The notes below the pieces were generated by a model. It was not told where the DNA came from. It worked only from the letters and a program-made list of their open reading frames with translations, and searched no databases. Below are positions 1 to 9,000 of a DNA stretch of 22,419 nt, piece by piece (within the stretch, counting starts at the first letter, position 1; the number at the start of each line of letters is the position of its first letter). Source of the DNA: JAGNLA01 sp964472265 (GTDB lineage: Bacteria; Caldisericota; Caldisericia; JAAYUI01); NCBI GenBank assembly GCA_964472265.1, contig CAYYJO010000034.1, forward strand, positions 1 to 22,419, written 5' to 3'. The position numbers were made by a program, and so were the translations under genes.

Positions 1-3000
1 GATTCGATTTCACCACAACTTTCCCGAACTACCCAACATGTGATTACACCTCAGGAGTCGCATTCCCATGGCAGAAGCCTGGACAGGAACTCTGGGGAAG
101 AGTGCAGTATTACATGCCAGATGCCCGTAAGGCGATCGGCTCAAACACCAATGGATCGTACTTCCTTGCTGTAACTGATGCCTCAGATTCAACATGGAAA
201 GTTGTTCCATATCTTTGGGCAGAAGTCTGGCTTACCGTCAAGGCACAGGGTGGCGAGAGCACGCTTCTTGACAAGAGATATATTGTCATGGACAACATCG
301 GTCAGGTCTGGATTGACCCGGACGGACGTTTCAACGATTGCCGTTACTGGGATCCAGCAAACCCGAAATCACTCAACTACAGAAACAACCAGATCTACTC
401 AGGTGACGGAACTGCCCAGTGGAATGACTGCAGAACAAACCCAATGTGTATGCTCGACCCATCAGGCGAGAACAACACACAGGGACCATACATTTTTGCA
501 GAATCATACAACCCAATGACTGGCGGATCCCCAACTATCGGATACCCGGCACCAGCATATCAGAAGAGGGTCTACTACTGGTGGTTCAACGAAGAACAGA
601 ATATCGACAGAGTCTGGAGACTCGGTTGGGCAAACCAGGACGACTACCTCAGGAAGGGCGGAATTGCCGTTGATGGCAAGACCGTTTCAACCGGTCTCGT
701 TGGTGGTCCAAACAACACAACACCAGGCGCATACTACCCGGGAAAGCCAGTCCTTTGGAATTCACAGGCAACCGATACCAACATCCGCAAGTGGACACCA
801 AACGATGAGAACATTCTTGCTTATGACTGGGACTGCGGCGTAAGCCTTATCCCGTTCGGCGCTGGCGAAAGATATGTCGATATCAACAATAACAACGCCT
901 ATGACTATGGCGAATGGATCTTCCTTGATAACGACACCTCAGGAACATTCAACTTCAACGACTCAAGACTCATCAGCTACACCATTCAGTGGGGCGGCAA
1001 GGCCTACAACTTCAGAAAGAGCACAAATGTTGGTGCTAACGATGAAGACGTTCAGTGGCTTGCAGCAAACCCAACCATCGTTGCAAGAAACTTCCCGGCA
1101 AACACAAGACACGCAGCAATCCCAGGCCTCTCACTTTATGACCAGGTCTACATCGACTCAGACAACAACAGCATCATCACTCCAAACGACATCCGCCTTA
1201 CCAACATCAACTACAGATTCAAAGGATTCGGTCTCACAACCGGTGGTATGTACTTCGGCGACGCCATCATCATGCTGGAGCTCATGGAAACCACTTGCTC
1301 ATGGACATACAATGTGTCAGTTGAATCAGACATGTGGTTGGCCATGGAAAAGAACACCATGCAGTACCCAGACGTTATGCCGTCAAGAACTGCAGCCTCC
1401 TTCAAGACAGTCAATGGCGACATCAACCAGATGTCCCAGCTTGTCAACAAGGCAACGGCCATGGATCCAGACGGAAAGACTTTCGTCGTCCCAACAACCA
1501 CGTTCCATGATCTCAGGGCTGAATACAGGGAATACCTTGGAATGCAGATCTTCCTCGACAACGGCGTTGACAACAACCTCGCCATCGGTGGAACATGCTA
1601 CCAGCTCTCACTTTCCGATGACCATGTCAACTTCCTTGCAGGCGAGCAGTATCTTGGCTCACAGGATGTTGAAACTGCACTCGATATCGGCTACACACTC
1701 ACAGATTTCCCAACATACTTCCTCTATTTCGATGCAAAGTATGACATGAGACCCGGTATGATTCCGAACCCGCTTCCAGCAACAGTAATGTACGGTTGCG
1801 GCGACCCAATCTATGCTGACTACAATAAAACACCATACTTCCCGAACCAGCCGCTTCAGCCAGACCCAACAGTCACGACAACTCCATACAACCCAGGCAT
1901 CGTCAACGCAGGCGACATGCGTATGCTTGACGTCACTATCTCATCAGGCAATGGCCAGGGTGGAGCAGAAAACGTCGTAACATACAAGGCCGGATCAATT
2001 GTAGCTGTCGGCGACCTTGACTATAACAGAGTCATCTCATCCCTTCCAAAGGGAATGACATTCTACGATGAGCCAAAGGGTTGCGAAGCTCCAAACCAGG
2101 CTTACGACATTGGCGAACTCATTTACTTCGACCCGGCAAGAGCCGGTGGTTCGAGAGCCATCCGCATGATCGCCTCAACAACAGGCGCAGGTGGAACAGG
2201 CGGAATCGAAACATTTGAAATGGGTGCAAGATGGTCGAACTGGAACTATCCGTTCACCGGAACATCAGGCTCAAACTGGAGACAGGTAAAAGCCGGATTC
2301 CTTTCATACAACTACCCAGACCAGTCATGGGGATCATATCTCCCGATGCAGTACGCAGGACCAGGCGAGCTTGACTATTCAGGCAACTACTGGGGCTACG
2401 GTCTCAACGACGCATACTTTGATCAGCAGGGCGGTTATCTGCACGGTACAGGACCAAACATTCCATACAACTGGCCGTACCCTCCAGGAATGGGATCAAC
2501 AGCCGGCGGTATCCTTTACTACAACGGTCTTGACCAGAACGGTGTTCCAGCAACAAGCGCTTTCTGGAACTCATACGTCTTCAACTTTGACTTCATGACA
2601 GACTGGCCGCCATGGTATTGGGGCTACATGAAGCAGTGCGGTATGGCAGCAGTCCTCGTTCAGCCACAGGGATCAACCTGCTCAGGTTACACAATGGTCT
2701 ACTCACTCGACGTCTACAGCTGGTACAGCTACTACGGCTGGACGCTTGAAGACTACAACTACATGGGCGGTATCCCAAGAATCATCATCTCAAGGGCAAA
2801 CAACTATAACTACGATGGCAACCCGGCAGGTGACTACGCCAGAACAACATACATATCATTCTATGATGGTATGAACTATGGCGACCTCTTCGATTACTAC
2901 AATGGCTGGGTCAACATCCAGACAACCGTTTCAGGCAACACCTGGACAGTCACAATCCCAGGCTTTGGCTACGACATCGAAGCAACTCTCGGTGGCGCAA

Positions 3001-6000
3001 CTTCAGCCGGTGCAGCAGGTCTCTATGCCGGTTCATGGATGTGTTACTATGACGGCTACAGCTCACACTCATACTGGGACAACCTCGACATCTATTACGT
3101 TGAGTCAGTACCAGCACCAGGCGACAGAAGAAGACTTCTTGCCCCAGGCCACAACGTAGGCGCAAACGGCTATGTGTTCAAGAAGAACGGCGCATCAAAC
3201 GAGATGGTCACCGCTTCAACAAATGCTTCGTCGCAGAACCAGTTCGGCTACTACTACCCATGCGGATCAAAACTTGCAGCCGGTGAACTTTATGACGTGA
3301 AGTCAAAAGTCGGCATGATCACAATGGGCAAAAACGGCGATCCAAGGTTCATGGATATCGAAGTGCTTCCGGGCAAGCTCACAGTCAATGTCGATATTGA
3401 CGGAGTGCCGGCAGATCCAAAGGCAAACTATCAGCTCAAGGTTGAACAGACATCCGATATCAAGGTATCTGTTGACCCAGCTCCAAAGCCAGGCGAAAAG
3501 TACATCGTCAAGTTTAACGACCTTTACCAGTCAGGCGTTCCGGCAACACCAGCATTCGTTGGCTACACCGAAACCAGGGAAGAAAACTCCTTCTCAGACA
3601 TGGAACCAGGCGAAATCGAAATCCCGAAGGAAACATTTGCAACAACCGGCATGCTCTATTACACCTGGTCAGACTCTCAGCCGGCCGGCGGATTCAACTG
3701 CCCACAGCTTGCACTTCCATTCGATTTCACTCTTTATAACAGAGTAATCCCGACCGGAACACACGTTCAGGTCTCAACTCACGGTTACATCAGATTTGAC
3801 CCAGGTTGGGAAAACCAGCAGAACCCGTATCCGTGGGGATACTGGATGCAGGGAGCATATCCGTACACGATTTCTCCATACGGCCACTATGCTTACCTCC
3901 ACATGGGCTACAGCCCACTGTCTGGACAGCCAGTCAACAGCAACCTCGGCGCCTATGTCTCATTCCCGACAGCAGGTTCAATGAAGATCAGATGGGCAGT
4001 CAGGTCATACTACACCGACGCATACTACGGCGCAGGCTTCGGCACGTCACTTACAGCAACTGCAAACTTCAGCGTAACAATCTATAGCGACAACTCAATC
4101 CGCTTCAGCTACGGCTCATGCGGCGACGGTGCCTATCTTGACTGGTACCCGGTCTGTGTCGGTTTGAAGGGCGCAGGATCAGGCTGGAGCACATCAGACA
4201 CCGAATATTTCAACGCTTCAATGCACCAGTCCACTGGTAACGCATTCAACTGGATCGACGACATTGTTCTCACAAGAACAGAATTCCCGCCAGACCCAGG
4301 CAGACCAGCAGGCGGATCAACAGATCAGGACTACCTCATTGGCAGCAACCCGGTTACAAAGGTTGGACCAAAAATTGGTGGCGCATGGTCAAAAACTTAC
4401 GAAATAACTCCTGAAAACCCGGTTCAGCACATCCAGTACACACCATACAGGGGCTCATGCCAGGAAGACGGAACAAGAGACCCAATCAGAATCGAAGTAT
4501 TCCTTGAAAAGGGTGGAGTATCATATCCGGTTCCACTTGACTCAGACCTTTCAGGCGAAAGATTCGAAATTGCACAGACAGCATACGTAAAGAGATTCGA
4601 CAACAACATCTACGATCCGTTCTGGGTCGACAGACCATGGACAAAGAAACAGTTTGACGAAAGATACAAAGGCGACAAGACACCAAGACCGGTTGTCCCT
4701 GCATCAGGAATTCCGACATTCACATGCGGACTCGATGACCAGTACGACTGCTACGGCGTCTTCAGCCTCTATGTTGCACCAGAAGACCTCAAGCTGGAAA
4801 TTGGTCAGGGTTCAAGAGCCTGCATTTCGACAGGTGACCAGAGATATCCAAACGTCGTCCTCAAAGTGCTCGACATGGACAACCCAAATGACATCAACGA
4901 CCCGGCAAACATGCTCATCTCAACGGCAGGTCTCCAGCCAGGCGTTAGAGGAAAGCTTATTGCAAACGTAAACGCTCACGGTGCAGGTATTGCATACCTT
5001 GCAACCACTATTGCTCCGGCCGCTGGGCAGTCACAGGGCGACTCCTTGACTGACAGGTGTATTGTCCAGGTCAACATGGACGGCTCATACACCTTCTGGA
5101 GATGGTACGAACCAATTGCAGCCGGCATTAACGCAGCAACTGGCGCACTTGATGCAACAGACTGGGTCTACTCAAGAAGAGATTATGACCAGGCGACACA
5201 GGGCTACAGCGATCTCCAGGGTTACGGAAACGCAGTTACGATGCCGTTTACAGATTCAGACGGATTTGCGCTCTCAAGATTCGGTTCATCATCAATCATC
5301 GAGGACTACGACTGCTCGTTTGGCAAAGGCATCTGCGATGTCTGCCACCTTGGTGAAGGTTTCCCGAACCTCGGCGACGTCTCATACGGCGACAGAATGG
5401 GTCGTTTCAACAACACAGCTCTCGACTATGAAACTGACTACTTCGGCCAGTACAGCAACCCAAGACCATTTGGTTACCTCAGCACATTCGGCGTCCCAAC
5501 GCTCATCTCCAACTGGACCGATGATTCAGACGGCGGCGAGATCAGACTCTGCGTGCAGCCAAAGAATGCAGAAACTCCACTTACAGTCAGAGTTTATCTT
5601 GCAGGTACAATCTTCGACTACAACTCAGCCCTTGCAACCACAAGCCTCGACACCTCAAACCCAACAATCCACCCACCATACTTTGTCTATGACGATGCAC
5701 CAGGCATTGACTACTGCGGCACATTCACAATCCCGGTAACTGCAAACTCAGACCTCAACTTCTCAGAGTTCAGACTTGTCGACCACGGCCTTCAGTTCTC
5801 AAAGGCCGACTACACATCAGGCACATCCGCTTTGGCCCCAATGGACAGACCGGCACCACAGCTTCGTCACTGGTACAACCCGGTTATCTACAATTACACG
5901 AAAGACGTAAGATGCTATCCAGGTGGTCAGTCAAGTGTTCACAGACTTAAGGGACTTGCCAGAGGCGGCGGATTCAACTCATACCCGGCAATCGACTATG

Positions 6001-9000
6001 AAAAGTACAACAAGCTGGGAACCGAGTTCTACCCATTGACCGACTACGGTATGTTCTTCACGCTCACCACAAACACAGACGGCAGCAGATCGCAGATGTG
6101 GGACAGATGGACGTTCGACATTTACGATGGACTGTCACAAGACACGACAAATAGCTGGAGAATCATTAAAGCAATCGAACTGACTGGTCCGTTCATGATG
6201 CCAATGAGATACTACAGAGGCAACTCGTCATCCAACCAGGGTGGCCAGGGTGGCTCTGCTGAACAAAGACTTCGTTCAGAATATTCATTCAACGGCATAA
6301 GCAATGTGCCAATTCAGTACGATACCTCAGGATACCTGAGAATTGACAAGAGAAACGCAGCATACTACGAAAACTATGAGAGTGACTGGACAAATGTTGT
6401 AGATCCAGGCTTCTATAACGACCTTCACTCTACAATCGGCGTTACGCTTCCATCAAACGGAAGGCTTGTTGAAGGAAGAGATCTTGTTTACGAAAACCAG
6501 AACCCATACATCATGAGCGGTTGGTACCAAGGCTACAACTACTTCGTCTTCAACATTGACGAAATCATTCCAATCCAGCCAGGACTCATCACCCTCACAG
6601 TCATCATGGGTGACGGCACAAAGAAGATATTCCAGGATTGCTGTGCAAGCCCACCAACAGACGGCTTCGTTTCACACGCTCTTGGAATCAAGCTTGAAAA
6701 CCAGGACATTGAAGATCGTGGTGGAATTATCGTCGACAGCGGCTCAGTGACGCTCAATGCAGTAGTCACCGAAGAAGAGAAAGCTGATGTCGATCCAACA
6801 AAGGCACCAGGCTACAACGAATGGGACAACAAGGAATGCAACGATGCCCTCGTCTATGCATGGCAAGACCGCGGTCTCTATGATCCAGACCAGAAGACAT
6901 GGTTTGGCGCAGGCGACGGCTATTGCTCAGGCGCACCAAAGAACTCAGACGTCTACGCAAAGGCAACACAGTACATGCCAGAAGACGACAAGAACAAAAA
7001 CGGTGTTGTCAGCTTCTATGAAGCAGAAACCGAAATCATCGGCTCCTATGACCTTGCAACTGGCACATGGGACGGCGCATTCGTTGACGCAAGAACATTC
7101 GCAAGGAACAACGGAAAATACAATCTCAAGATCAACACAGACGGCAAGAAGGATCCAGCAACAGGCCAGCAATTTGGGCTTTCAACCGGATTCGACTTCG
7201 GCGGATTCTCACCAGTCGGCGCTCCACTTCCAGCAGGTATGAGAGACCACGTCATTGGTTGGGAAGAAACCCTTCCAGTCTGGGTCACAGCATACAAGTA
7301 CGGCGATGACAGCAACGACAGATCATTCAGACCACTCTACGACTCACTCACCGGCGCAATCGGTTCAATGAGCCACGAAGTTTACCTCGCAGGCACAAGG
7401 AAATTCGACGTAGTACCAAAACCAGACCTCCAGTTCACATATGGTCCAGAGCCACTGACTGCAGGATTCACACCAGAACTTCAAAACGTCGACACGCCAC
7501 TCACATTCACAGTCCTTGACGCTCAGGGCAAACCAGTGGATCTCACTCACGGAATCATGGATGGCTTCGGTCAGGATTATGTTCAGGATCAGCACATCTG
7601 GAACCAGCTCTTTGTCGATCCGCATCCAGATGACAAGCGCTACTACGGTCCAAAGGCAGCACTCCCACAGTATTATTGGGTAAGGACAGACCTTCAGAAC
7701 TTCGATGGTACAGTTTGGTCGAACGGTATGCAGTTCTCTAACCCAGATGCAGCGTTCACGCCAATCACCTTTGATGCTGACAGAGAACATGGCAAGTACA
7801 AGTTCTACGGATTCTGCGCAAACGATGCCGGTGAATTCCCGGTTTACGTCTACACACCGGACAGAAGACATTGCGCTATCACAACAGTCAAAGTCAAACA
7901 GCCTCATGTTGAGTACAAGATGAGGAATTACGATTCGACTGAAAGCTTCTGGGACAGAGGCACAACCGACGGATCAGACCCAGACTTTGTAATGACTGCC
8001 TGCGACGAAAGAATGTATGAGATCACCGTAAAGGCAACGGATGCTCTCGGACAGCTCATCAAAGGAACAGCAAAAGAAGTCAGTGTTTGCTCGGGTTCAG
8101 GCTCAGATACCACAAGGTTCACGGTATACATAACAAGGCCAAGAAACTTCGATTGGGCACAGGCAACGAACCTCTTCAATTCAGCAACATTCCCAGGAAC
8201 AGTCGCCTACCAGCGCGGTATGAACATGGCATCCTGGAGAGAAATCTACTGGATCAGCGATGTTGGCAACAGGTTCTTCCCGTTCTACGGTGTAGATGTC
8301 AACAATGATGGAAAGATTGACCCACTTCTCAACAGAACCCAAGAAATTGGCAGATTCACATTCATGCACGCCTGGTCAAGCTATTGGGGATACAGCTACG
8401 ACACTTGGTATGGCGGCTACACAGGAACTTACTACTACGCATCATGGTCAGGCTACAACACAACCAACTACATGTTCGACGATGGTTCATACGCAGTAGA
8501 CCAGTCATGGGATATCCCACCAAACAATCACCAGGGATATGGTGTCGGCTGTATCTACAACAGCCCGCATGCCGGCGGATACGTGTTCTGGGATCTCAAC
8601 GTTGACAAGAAACTCACCTTCCAGGATTCACTCTCCTTCAACCAGAATGGTGAAACAAGCTTCTTCTACTACGCAGACGATGAATCTGAAATCGGTGGAC
8701 TAGTAGGCAACAACACCTACAGCAATATGATCGACTTTGGCGACGTTGTCGGTGGATCAGCATGGTATGGCCCGTACGACCCAACAACACTCTACGGCAG
8801 ATATTGGCATTACAAGTATCCGTGGACTGGCAAATGGTACGGTACAAACGACGGTGGCTATAGACTTGACTGGGATGCAATTCCAGACAACAACGCAACA
8901 CTCTCAGGCCCAACCTTCAAGTGCTACGATGCCGAAACAGGCGACGAGATGAAGAAGGATCTCCTTGTACCAGAGTACTACGACCTTACCTATGGCGTGA

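Noticed and set aside
102..104. In-frame GTG as the start of paralogue A.
   Set aside because: The frame stays open to the window edge. The upstream residues align with the paralogue's mature N-terminus, and no signal peptide or ribosome binding site is present.
874..1749. Long open frame of 291 codons in another frame inside paralogue A, and many similar ones on both strands.
   Set aside because: They are Thr/Ser/Gln-rich or otherwise odd translations created by the strong codon bias of the giant genes. They have no ribosome binding site and match no family I recognise.
7365..7907. 180-codon antisense open frame.
   Set aside because: It lies wholly within a conserved coding block of paralogue A and has a low-complexity Cys/Val/Trp composition typical of the reverse strand of TCA/ACA-rich genes.
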